A DNA stretch of 64,000 nt from Chionoecetes opilio (taxonomy: Eukaryota > Arthropoda > Malacostraca > Decapoda > Majidae), in assembly GCA_016584305.1 (NCBI GenBank), contig JACEEZ010004848.1, forward strand, positions 381,001-445,000, in the 5' to 3' direction. A program made the position numbers and the translations under genes. Shown one piece after another: positions 1-9,696 of the stretch (its first letter is position 1; each line of letters starts with the position of its first letter). The notes below the pieces were generated by a model that saw nothing but the letters and a program-made list of their open reading frames with translations, was not told where the DNA came from and searched no databases.

Positions 1-264
1 GTCGAGGGGGCAAAGCTTTCCCCTGTTAGGTTAGGGTCAGGTTATGTCAGGTTGGGTTAAAGTAATCGTCCAGACCATTTCATCATTCCTGATTTAATGC
101 AGTCAAAATATTGCCATTATCGAGTATATCAACAACATGTTGTCACTTCTTGCATCCAGTCACCCGTTTTTAAATAATTCACCATCAAAATCTGTAAATT
201 CCTCGAGCTTCCAAAACGCTCCTCACGACTTGCAGACAACGCACCAGGGCTCGGTGACGTCACT

Positions 265-946
265 TGAGGAGGCCTCCCAGGCCGGCAGTCACTTGAGGAG
301 GCCTCCCAGGCCGGCAGTCACTTGAGAGCCTCCCAGCCCAACTTGAACCGCCAGCGACAGCAGAGACCTCCGGTCTTTGAGCTCACAGGCGCGCAGTCAC
401 TTGATCCAGGCCGGCAGTCACTTAGGACCTCCAGCAGTCACTTGGGTGGTCCTTCCTAAGGTGCATCATTCTGAGGTGAGGTCCATGCCGAGTCACTGAA
501 GCCCTCTCAGCAGTCATGGAGAAGCCTTCCCGGCCGCATTTGGAGTCCTCCGGAAATGAGGACCTCAAATTCAGGGTTCACTTAGGAGCCTCCCGCCCCA
601 CATTGAGGACCTCCAGGTTATTGAGGGGTCTACCGCTTGCATTGTGGGTAGGCTTCCGTAATCTGCCCATCACTTGAGATCACGATTCATGGGAGGCCTA
701 GGGGCAGCAAAGCTTTCCCCGTTAGGTAGGGTCCAGGCAGTCACGTTGGGTAAGATCGTCCAGCCCATTTACCTCCAGTCCTGATTTAAGCTCCCAGCAC
801 AATATTGCCTTATGCGGAGTCACTTGAGACCTCCACATGCGGTCACTTTTGGGAGCCTCCCAGCCGCAGTCACTTAAGCACATCCAAACTGGAAGTTCCT
901 AGAGCCTTCCAAGACCCGCTCAACTTGAGAGCACTCACCAGGCCGT
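265..946. repeat. Disordered minisatellite edge mixed with duplicated flank
   Basis: This stretch holds broken pieces of the 29-bp unit (GTCACTTGAG, GCCTCCCAGCC) interleaved with a corrupted second copy of bases 1-260. The segment around 690-820 repeats the AAAGCTTTCCCC, GTTAGG, ATCGTCCAG and CTGATTTAA landmarks of 1-100 with short minisatellite words dropped between them. The repeated part includes bases 1-56, which lie outside the transposon. Either a complex rearrangement or a consensus error at a collapsed repeat edge would give this. Confidence 0.6.
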
Positions 947-2470
947 GCGTCACTTGAGGAGGCCTCCCAGGCCGGCAGTCACTTGAGGAGGCCTCCCAGC
1001 CGGCAGTCACTTGAGGAGGCCTCCCAGCCGGCAGTCCACTTGAGGAGGCCTCCCAGCCGGCAGTCACTTGAGGAGGCCTCCCAGCCGGCAGTCACTTGAG
1101 GAGGCCTCCAGCCGGCAGTCACTTGAGGAGGCCTCCCAGCCCGGCAGTCACTTGAGGAGGCCTCCCAGGCCGGCAGTCACTTGAGGAGGCCTCCCAGCCC
1201 GGCAGTCACTTGAGGAGGCCTCCCAGGCCGGCAGTCACTTGAGGAGGCCTCCCAGCCCGGCAGTCACTTGAGGAGGCCTCCCAGCCCGGCAGTCACTTGA
1301 GGAGGCCTCCCAGGCCGGCAGTCACTTGAGGAGGCCTCCCAGCCCGGCAGTCACTTGAGGAGGCCTCCCAGCCGGCAGTCACTTGAGGAGGCCTCCCAGC
1401 CACGGCAGTCACTTGAGGAGGCCTCCCAGCCCGGCAGTCACTTGAGGAGGCCTCCCAGCCGGCAGTCACTTGAGGAGGCCTCCCAGCCCGGCAGTCACTT
1501 GAGGAGGCCTCCCGGGCCGGCAGTCACTTGAGGAGGCCTCCCAGCCCGGCAGTCACTTGAGGAGGCCTCCCAGCCCGGCAGTCACTTGAGGAGGCCTCCC
1601 AGCCCGGCAGGCACTTGAGGAGGCCTCCCAGCCCGGCAGCACTTGAGGAGGCCTCCCAGCCCGGCAGTCACTTGAGGAGGCCTCCCAGCCCGGCAGTCAC
1701 TTGAGGAGGCCTCCCAGCCCGGCAGCACTTGAGGAGGCCTCCCAGCCCGGCAGGCACTTGAGGAGGCCTCCCAGCCCGGCAGTCACTTGAGGAGGCCTCC
1801 CAGCCCGGCAGTCACTTGAGGAGGCCTCCCAGCCCGGCAGGCACTTGAGGAGGCCTCCCAGCCCGGCAGTCACTTGAGGAGGCCTCCCAGCCCGGCAGTC
1901 ACTTGAGGAGGCCTCCCAGCCCGGCAGTCACTTGAGGAGGCCTCCCAGCCCGGCAGTCACTTGAGGAGGCCTCCCAGCCCGGCAGTCACTTGAGGAGGCC
2001 TCCCAGCCCGGCAGTCACTTGAGGAGGCCTCCCAGCCCGGCAGTCACTTGAGGAGGCCTCCCAGCCCGGCAGCACTTGAGGAGGCCTCCCAGCCCGGCAG
2101 TCACTTGAGGAGGCCTCCCAGCCCGGCAGTCACTTGAGGAGGCCTCCCAGCCCGGCAGTCACTTGAGGAGGCCTCCCAGCCCGGCAGTCACTTGAGGAGG
2201 CCTCCCAGCCCGGCAGTCACTTGAGAGGCCTCCCAGCCCGGCAGTCACTTGAGGAGGCCTCCCAGCCCGGCAGTCACTTGAGGAGGCCTCCCAGCCCGGC
2301 AGTCACTTGAGGAGGCCTCCCAGCCCGGCAGTCACTTGAGGAGGCCTCCCAGCCCGGCAGTCACTTGAGGAGGCCTCCCAGCCCGGCAGTCACTTGAGGA
2401 GGCCTCCCAGCCCGGCAGTCACTTGAGGAGGCCTCCCAGCCCGGCAGTCACTTGAGGAGGCCTCCCAGCC
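947..2470. repeat. 29-bp minisatellite, about 52 units
   Basis: The unit is GTCACTTGAGGAGGCC followed by TCCCAGCCCGGCA. It contains a perfect GGAGGCCTCC palindrome. Units are nearly identical, differing mostly by one-base changes (CAGCC/CAGGCC/CAGCCC) and occasional loss of a T in GTCAC. The array sits in the transposon at the place where copy 2 has a single degenerate version near CTCGGTGACGT (28920-28935), so it grew inside the element. Confidence 0.95.
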
Positions 2471-2557
2471 AAGGCAGTAATACAAATACACGTAAACTCA
2501 GAAATAAATATAATACTTGAAGAATTTTGGGTGTTTCTGATATTTTTTTTTTGCAAT

Positions 2558-2653
2558 ATGGCATATCCTTGCATCCTGTATGGGTGCAGCAAGAAAGCTG
2601 TGCCTTTCCAGAGAGCTTATCACCCGTTCCCGACCTATACGGCCACGATATAT
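2558..2653 (+). pseudogene. THAP-like N-terminal exon relic in TTAA element
   Basis: A 32-codon open stretch starts at ATG 2558 and ends at a GTAAGT donor-like site at 2654. It carries a C-x4-C pair (CILYGC), then SKKAVPFQ and a YHPFP motif. The order C..C, then F, then H-x-FP is that of the first half of a THAP zinc finger, a DNA-binding domain of P-element and some Kolobok transposases. Copies at 29039 and 58856 retain CI(L/P)..(R/G)CS but lose HPFP. The distal C..H zinc ligands are not found, so this is a relic or a fortuitous match. Confidence 0.35.
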
Positions 2654-3375
2654 GTAAGTAAGTAAGTAAGTAAATATTTATTGCTATATAAATATACAGA
2701 AGCACAGAATTTTAATAATAGCATAATAGCAAGTGTCTGTCGAGCCGAAGCTCCCTGACAGGCAGATATTTAATATAGGTGCATTCAGACATGCCTAAAC
2801 CCTAGCCTATAGCAAAATTATCCTTGACAGCACTATGTCATGAATAGTAGTAAAAAAAAAAATAGTATGTGAATTATGTGTTATTACATAACTTATGCAA
2901 ATGCAATAATAATAATAAATAAAATAATAAAAAATAAATAAGTAAAATAAAGTAGTTAGTTTTGCAATGGTTATACATACTTGTCGAAATATCCCTGCTA
3001 AGAATTGTGAAGTATGAAATTTCTTATTTCCCTTTTGAATGCTAAATAGTTGTTAGTTTTAACTGAAGCTTTAATATTTAGTGGTAAGCTGTTGAATAAC
3101 TTGGGGCCTGAACATAAAATATGTGTGGAGACGTGTGTGCGCCGGGGGAGAGGCGGGCGGTGTGAAGCAGATTGTTGCCCTCACTGGCGTCACCAGCAAG
3201 TTTCCCGCCACGGCTGGAATGGGGCTGTTGTTTTTCCCGCACTTTTTACAAAAGTCATGTTTGTAGGAAAATAAGCCGTGGAAATTAATTCTTTTTTGTG
3301 GATTAGGTATTTTTAATGAACATTCAACATAATTATGCAAAGAAAAAATGGGTCTGGACGATTACCGTACTTTAA

Positions 3376-4756
3376 GTTCTTTTGATAGCTTGGGAGGAGG
3401 GAACTTTTTTTTTATTATTAGTTTTGATGTTTTTCTTTAACCTGCTTTCATTGTTTAGGCGCAGGAGGCTGTGCGGGGCTGCATTTGGTTTGGTTATGTT
3501 TTAATTTTTTTTTCAATATACAACATACAACAACAAAACTTTCCTGAAAAAAAATAATATTGTCCACCAGAGTGAGATGGGCGTAAGTTTGTAAATGTAA
3601 TAGTATTCTCTCTGACTATCTGTAACATTCCATGTGAACATCCGGTGCTTCCTTAATAGCTATAGCTGTGATGATAACCTTGGTTTGTGTTCATCTTGAA
3701 CTTGTGTGGAAATTATCCATAAACCACCCTCTCATCAGTGGTGGTTTTGTCCCCCCCCCTTGTGAGTGAGGTATTTTCCACTCGTTATAGGGGGAGTGTG
3801 AGTAGGAATGTATATATAATTATAATGGTAATGGGTAATATTAAGGTAATTTAAGTAAGTAAATGATTAGTACTGGGATAGGATAAATTAATATTCCCAG
3901 TGGTTAATAAACATTGCACTTAAATAATTAGCACCTTAATTTGGAGCGACTGGCTATTGGTCGCCGTCATAATATTTGTAACCTATCCTGCGTGTATTCG
4001 TGGCAGGGATTGGTAGGGGTGCGCCTCGCCGCCACCACCAACGATTGACACGTGTAGGTAGGATTGGTTTTGGCCGCTGGTCGCCCACAGGGAGAGAACA
4101 GTACACCTAGACCCTCCGTGAGGATAACATCAATCTAATAGACGTGCTTGTCTACAAGTTCACTACCAGCCCTCACCGAGTTAACATCTCTTATTAATAT
4201 GAAGAGATTTTGTACATACGTTAATTTTGTACATATATAGTGTTAAATCATAGGACTGTGTTAAAATACAACACACGGATGACAGCCGTGCATCAGTAAC
4301 TTGGTGTGATGGCCACTTGACGCCCACGATTACGCCTCCACCTCCGCTCTTGTCATTCACGGGCGGCCTCGATCCCGGCGACCACATCGGATCACAAGAT
4401 CATTGCAGTATTAATACAAGACCTACAGCCGTTTTCAACCCACTATCCACCGATAAGTATCCTAGTTAGTTAATTAGCTAGGGTATGGAGTCGGGCAGGG
4501 ATATATGGGTTTGATGTTAGGTAAGAAACTCAGATGAAATATGTATGTGACACAAATTCCCACAACTTTAAATTTCAGCACATGAGTTTGGTTTGATAGC
4601 AATTTACTTTGAGTTAGTTGTAGGTGAGGGACTCTAGAGCAAAACATTTACCATGAGTGTTTTTCTTTTTTACCATTTATATTAGGAAATATATTTACAT
4701 GTATTAAGCTGCTCCCTTAATAGCTCATGCATTTGATGGTTTTGTTTGCCTTACAG
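3376..4756. other. No gene recognised; possible retroelement debris
   Basis: AT-rich sequence with no supported exon. A GC-richer patch at 3950-4440 contains CTCGATCCCGGCGACCA (about 4368-4384), which looks like the 3' part of a tRNA followed by CCA. On the minus strand this could be an LTR-element primer-binding site or a tRNA fragment. No paired LTRs were seen. Confidence 0.3.
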
Positions 4757-4937
4757 GAGTGTGGCCACACGAAGCAGTGCTTCTTTTGATCAGCATCTAC
4801 AAGGAGAAGAAAGATGACTTTTCTAAAAGTTCTAAGAAAAAAACTGTGTGGCATGAGATTGCAGCAGTAATGGACAGTGGGGGTTACACCGTCAGTGGGG
4901 ACGTGTGTGACACAAAGATGCGCGCTTTGAAACAAAG
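4757..4937 (+). CDS. Myb/SANT-like DNA-binding protein, exon A
   Basis: The exon follows a TTACAG acceptor and ends at an AAAG/GTGTGT donor. Its frame (from 4759) begins VWPHEAVLLLISIYKEKKDDF and continues with W-HEIAAVM, GYTVSG and C-DTKMRALKQR. This is the first part of a Myb/SANT-like (trihelix) domain: a Trp at the start of helix 1, the W-x-x-IA motif in helix 2 and C-x-x-K-x-x-L-x-x-R in helix 3. Such proteins bind DNA in the nucleus as transcriptional regulators, or are Harbinger-transposon partners. The exon leaves two bases of a split Arg codon completed by exon B. Upstream exons carrying the start codon were not found; the exon begins inside the domain. Confidence 0.7.
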
Positions 4938-5170
4938 GTGTGTTATTGTATGACTAATAGTACAGTCTTTACACCATTGGCTGCAAAACTGTATCCCTTA
5001 CTATATACATAGTTATTGTATTCACAATGGATGTTGTATATTATTATGGTAGTGGCGTCAGGCATGTAGTCATGAAACAGAAGCAAGTATAAGTATAAAT
5101 ATTGTAATTACCTCACAAGCCTTACCTCCCTTAGGTAGTAGTGAAAATGTCAATACTGTACTTTTCTCAG

Positions 5171-5275
5171 GTACAAGATCATCAAGAACAACGCCAAGCT
5201 GTATGGACGAGGGAGTGAAGGGCAGTGGCCTTATTTTGAGGTTATGGATGACATGGAGAGAGAGGGAGAGAACGG
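5171..5275 (+). CDS. Myb/SANT-like DNA-binding protein, exon B
   Basis: After a CTTTTCTCAG acceptor this exon continues the domain as YKIIKNNAKLYGRG and then WPYFEVMDDM, the end of the SANT-like fold with its aromatic triplet. It closes the exon A codon in phase. Read straight on, it meets TGA at 5277. A GTGAAG donor at 5276 instead leaves GG, which joins in phase to exon C across an intron occupied by the 33-bp minisatellite. Both a short terminal form and a spliced form are therefore possible. Confidence 0.65.
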
Positions 5276-5317
5276 GTGAAGATGATATCATGAAGTTCCT
5301 ACACTGAACCAGTTGGC

Positions 5318-6797
5318 TGCTAATGGTACAGGAAGTAACCCCTGACTAATTACTAAGGGTACAGGAAGTAACCCCTGACTAATTACTAATGGTACAGGAA
5401 GTAACCCCTGACTAATTACTAATGGTACAGGAAGTAACCCCTGACTAATTACTAATGGTACAGGAAGTAACCCCTGACTAATTACTAATGGTACAGGAAG
5501 TAACCCCTGACTAATTACTAATGGTACAGGAAGTAACCCCTGACTAATTACTAATGGTACAGGAAGTAACCCCTGACTAATTACTAATGGTGCAAGAAGT
5601 AACCCCTGACTAATTACTAATGGTACAGGAAGTAACCCCTGACTAATTACTAATGGTACAGGAAGTAACCCCTGACTAATTACTAATGGTACAGGAAGTA
5701 ACCCCTGACTAATTACTAATGGTACAGGAAGTATCCCCTGACTAATTACTAATGGTACAGGAAGTAACCCCTGACTAATTACTAATGGTACAGGAAGTAA
5801 CCCCTGACTAATTACTAATGGTACAGGAAGTAACCCCTGACTAATTACTAATGGTACAGGAAGTAACCCCTGACTAATTACTAATGGTACAGGAAGTAAC
5901 CCCTGACTAATTACTAATGGTAGCAGGAAGTAACCCCTGACTAATTACTAATGGTACAGGAAGTAACCCCTGACTAATTACTAATGGTACAGGAAGTAAC
6001 CCCTGACTAATTACTAATGGTACAGGAAGTAACCCCTGACTAATTACTAATGGTACAGGAAGTAACCCCTGACTAATTACTAATGGTACAGGAAGTAACC
6101 CTGACTAATTACTAATGGTACAGGAAGTAACCCCTGACTAATTACTAATGGTACAGGAAGTAACCCCTGACTAATTACTAATGGTACAGGAAGTAACCCT
6201 GACTAATTACTAATGGTACAGGAAGTAACCCCTGACTAATTACTAATGGTACAGGAAGTAACCCTGACTAATTACTAATGGTACAGGAAGTAACCCCTGA
6301 CTAATTACTAATGGTACAGGAAGTAACCCCTGACTAATTACTAATGGTACAGGAAGTAACCCCTGACTAATTACTAATGGTACAGGAAGTAACCCCTGAC
6401 TAATTACTAATGGTACAGGAAGTAACCCCTGACTAATTACTAATGGTACAGGAAGTAACCCCTGACTAATTACTAATGGTACAGGAAGTAACCCCTGACT
6501 AATTACTAATGGTACAGGAAGTAACCCCTGACTAATTACTAAGGGTACAGGAAGTAACCCCTGACTAATTACTAAGGGTACAGGAAGTATCCCCTGACTA
6601 ATTACTAATGGTACAGGAAGTAACCCCTGACTAATTACTAATGGTACAGGAAGTAACCCCTGACTAATTACTAATGGTACAGGAAGTAACCCCTGACTAA
6701 TTACTAAGGGTACAGGAAGTAACCCCTGACTAATTACTAATGGTACAGGAAGTAACCCCTGACTAATTACTAATGGTACAGGAAGTAACCCCTGACT
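5318..6797. repeat. 33-bp minisatellite, about 45 units
   Basis: The unit is GGTACAGGAAGTAACC followed by CCTGACTAATTACTAAT. It is highly uniform, with a few single-base losses (AACCCTGAC) and AAGGG variants near 6540-6710. It lies wholly in the proposed intron of the Myb/SANT gene. The minus-strand ORF with an 11-residue SQGLLPVPLVI repeat is a by-product of the 33-bp period. Confidence 0.95.
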
Positions 6798-7255
6798 AAT
6801 TAGGGACAGTGCCCGGGTAATTAGGTTGTGACTGAAAACCGATAATGATAAGGAGCGGAAGTAATGCAAGTAGGACAGAAGTAAGACCTTATAAGTCATT
6901 GTACTCTTGACAATCTAATGGTACAGGAATAACCTCAAGTAATTAAGGATCAACTGCAATATTTCTGTAATGTGAACTTTCAAGTCATAACATAAACACT
7001 TTATTTGTTTACTTCTTTCATCTAAACAGAATCCTAAGTAATGTTTAGGATACTGCAAAGCTGATGTAACTTCTCACGTCATAACTTACACGCTTGATTC
7101 TTTTGCAACAAACCTATTTGGTTACTCAAGATTTCAACTTCATTTGCTCATTGTTTGCAATTTTGAATGTATTTGGTTAGTTAAAACTGTGTATCATTTT
7201 CAAATTTTCAGTTGCGCTGTATCACATCATCAGGAGCATAATCGAGGAGTCACAG
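6798..7255. other. Intron remainder, no feature seen
   Basis: AT-rich sequence between the minisatellite and exon C. It starts with decaying repeat words (GTACAGGAATAACC near 6920) and ends in a TCACAG acceptor at 7250-7255. Confidence 0.5.
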
Positions 7256-7595
7256 TGATTCAGTGCAGTCGTCTACCTGCCGCCCACCAACACACTCGTC
7301 ATCACCTTCCCCTTTATCATCTCCATTCATTCATGCAATTCCTCCATCCACACTGTCATTCCCATTAACACGCACACCATCCCCACTTTTACAATACATA
7401 TCTCCATCATCACAACCACCTTCCCCAGTGTCATCACCAGGTGCTAGGATACCACCCCACCCCTCAATGACATGGGGGACAAAGCGGAGAAGGACGGAAG
7501 GAGAGGGAGAATCTGGCAGGGCTCTGCAATATCAGAGTACAGGGCTACAGCTGCAGACTGCTACGGAACGTAATTCAATTTATGAAATTTCATAA
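7256..7595 (+). CDS. Myb/SANT-like DNA-binding protein, last exon C
   Basis: Spliced from exon B, this exon adds about 112 residues ending at TAA 7593-7595. It is Ser/Pro/Thr-rich (CRPPTHSSSPSPLSSPF and PSPVSSPGARIPPHPS) and has a basic KRRR patch that could be a nuclear localisation signal. A disordered Pro/Ser tail after the SANT-like domain is common in this family. The evidence for joining is phase compatibility and composition only; no transcript is available. It could instead be an unrelated open stretch. Confidence 0.45.
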
Positions 7596-7920
7596 GAGAA
7601 CGTAATCACATGACGTAAGACACTAAGACAATAAAATGACACTACACACAGATTACTACAAAGCATAATTCATCTGCAGACACACACAAAAAGACTAAAC
7701 AGGAAGATATGTTTTTGGTTGTTTCTGATGTTTATTATTTTTAATATATACAACTTGCAGTCTCCCTTCTATATTTGCCACCTGTTCCTAAGAACTTCCT
7801 CCAGGGATGACCTTGGCAGAAGATCTATCTATCTATTTATGATGCCCGTTTCTAAGAACTCCCTAAGGGGATGGCCGCCACGGAAGCCTCTATTTGTTCC
7901 TGTCCTTCTCATTCTCGTTA
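7596..7920. other. No gene seen
   Basis: AT-rich spacer with a short (ATCT)n run near 7828. It ends abruptly where LINE coding sequence begins (AGGCTGAGTACTTTGGG, about 7920). Confidence 0.4.
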
Positions 7921-8790
7921 GGCTGAGTACTTTGGGCAGTTGTTCACGGTGGACCCTCCAATTGAGCAGGTTCACACCACTGGGTTACGGGCAGTGGATG
8001 CCGATCCTCCAGTTGAAGAAACCGCACCCTCTCTTGACGAAGTCAGAGAGACTGTAGCTAAGTTGAGGGGTGAAAAGGCAGCTGGTGTTTGTAATATCAG
8101 TGAGGAGCTCCTCAAAGCTGGGGGTGAGGCCATGATCCGCAGGTTGCATGCTGTCCTGACTGCCGTGTGGCAATCAGGTACCATTCCTCCTGACTGGAAA
8201 AGGGGGCTGGTCGTCCCTATCTGGAAAGGGAAAGGGGACCGTCAGGACTGCAACAATTACCGTGGTATTACACTGCTCAGCGTGCCAGGCAAGGTACTTG
8301 CCCATCTATTGCTGACACGGATCTGCAGTCATCTGCTGAAGCACCTATGGTTGTGAGACATGGACACTAAATAGCAACTTGAAGAGACGAATCAATGCCT
8401 TTGGTAAGAAGTGTCTTCGCAGAATCATGGGGTATCGCTGGGATGATTACGTGTCAAATCAGCAATTGCACCGTGAGACTGAATCGAGGCCTATTACCTG
8501 CATAGTCCGTCAGCGCCAACTTCGGCTATATGGGCATGTGGCACGCTACCCTGAAACCGATCCTTCCCATCGGATTGTATCTGTAAGAGACAATCCGGCA
8601 TGGAGGAGGCCAAGGGGCCGCCCACAAGGCTCGTGGCTGGGGCAAGTTGATGTTTCTTGTCAAGAGCTGCTTGGTATGGGAAGAGAGCCTGCATGGGGAC
8701 TCGCGCGAGGTGACCCCCGGGAGTGGCGTCGTAGGGTGGGTGAGGCGACGCGCCCCCCGGCGTATGCCCCCAATGATTGATTGATTACAT
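7921..8790 (+). pseudogene. Non-LTR retrotransposon RT, internally deleted
   Basis: The fragment encodes the N-terminal part of a LINE reverse transcriptase: EYFGQLFTVDPP, KAAGVCNISEELLKAGGEA, WKRGLVVPIWKGKGDRQD and NNYRGITLLSVPGKVL. At about 8345 it jumps, in another frame, to the C-terminal region YGCETWTLN, CLRRIMGYRWDDYVS, RQLRLYGHVARYPETDP and ending PPAYAPND. The catalytic palm (F/YADD) between them is deleted. The 3' end is a TGATTGATT tail. The same family recurs antisense at 19660-20925. Confidence 0.85.
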
Positions 8791-8902
8791 TCTCTCCTTG
8801 TATGCTCTAACCCTCTCATTCTTCTCTCACACACTCTAGCACTGTCCTGCCATCTCACTGGGGATCATCTAGTGCCCACTGCAGCTACCACACCGATACA
8901 TA

Positions 8903-9658
8903 CCATATTTTCGGCTTATAAGACGCTGCATCTTGGAAGACGCACCCTGATTTTGGAAAGAAATTTCTAAGAAAAGAAAAAAAACAGACTACCAAAACTG
9001 TTGTCTGATAAACAGTCATTTTCACACAAGAACACACTCACTATTCATTATCTTCATTCACCACTGCTCATCAGCCATTTTTCATTTCTAGCTTGTATGC
9101 GATAGTATAAGTAAATAGTCATGTTGGCTGGCTGAACATGTGCACGCAGGTCGGACAGAGGGAGTGAAAACAAAGCCGACAGGGCGGTGCACAGCTGCCT
9201 GCCTGGTGTGCCGATCAGCTGAGTCTGGCTTTGTGGTCCTGAGTGTAAACACCACCTCTCACGCCCTCCCGTGCCTCACTACGTTGCCTGCCTCCTTTGC
9301 CTCAACACGTATTGTTTGAATTTTCCTGCATGCGTGTAGTATTTGTGATGGCTGCATGTACATCAGTATACAAACTTTCATCTAATGTAACAAACAAAGT
9401 TCCTTATACACGGAATGGCTGTTGGTGCCAATCTGCCGGGGCGGAAAGGCTCCCGCCAGTACCGCAGTAAACATCACAGAGAGACTTATTGTATTTGAAA
9501 TACTTGTAACAGATAAGTACTGAGGTTACATCATATAAGAGGCTGAATTGAATAGCTGTCTAAGCGAACCTCCTACAACATTCCTCGTGGAAGACGCATG
9601 AGAATGTTCAGGGTATTTTTTAGGGAAAAAAGTGTGTCTTATAAGCCGTAAAATACGG
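8903..9658 (+). mobile_element. TA-flanked MITE, copy A (CCGTATTTTACGG ends)
   Basis: TA dinucleotides at 8901-8902 and 9659-9660 flank inverted ends CCATATTTTCGGCTTATAAG and CTTATAAGCCGTAAAATACGG. It has no coding capacity. The TA target fits a non-autonomous Tc1/mariner relative. It interrupts an antisense LINE and serves as an uninterrupted reference for copy B at 13740-16597. Confidence 0.8.
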
Positions 9659-9696
9659 TAGTCTTTTAGTCATTTCACTTTCTGCCATCCTTTCCC

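Larger units (their letters stand above)
61..3371 (+). mobile_element. TTAA-flanked DNA transposon, copy 1 (Kolobok/piggyBac-like)
   Basis: The element is bounded by TTAA at 57-60 and 3372-3375. The left end reads AGTAATCGTCCAGACC and the right end GGTCTGGACGATTAC, which are inverted repeats of each other; the right end has a few extra bases before TTAA. Three other copies in this window (28731-30147, right end near 42066-42260, 58562-59734) share both the ends and the interior. TTAA targets are used by piggyBac and Kolobok superfamilies; ends starting with purines (AG) and a THAP-like exon inside favour Kolobok, which is inference. This copy is enlarged by a 29-bp minisatellite and by AT-rich sequence at 2654-3120. 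No intact transposase is present. Confidence 0.75.

Noticed and set aside
4360..4400. LTR retrotransposon primer-binding site
   Set aside because: A tRNA-3'-like string ending in CCA is present, but no paired LTRs or gag/pol could be found, so it is only noted in the interval description.
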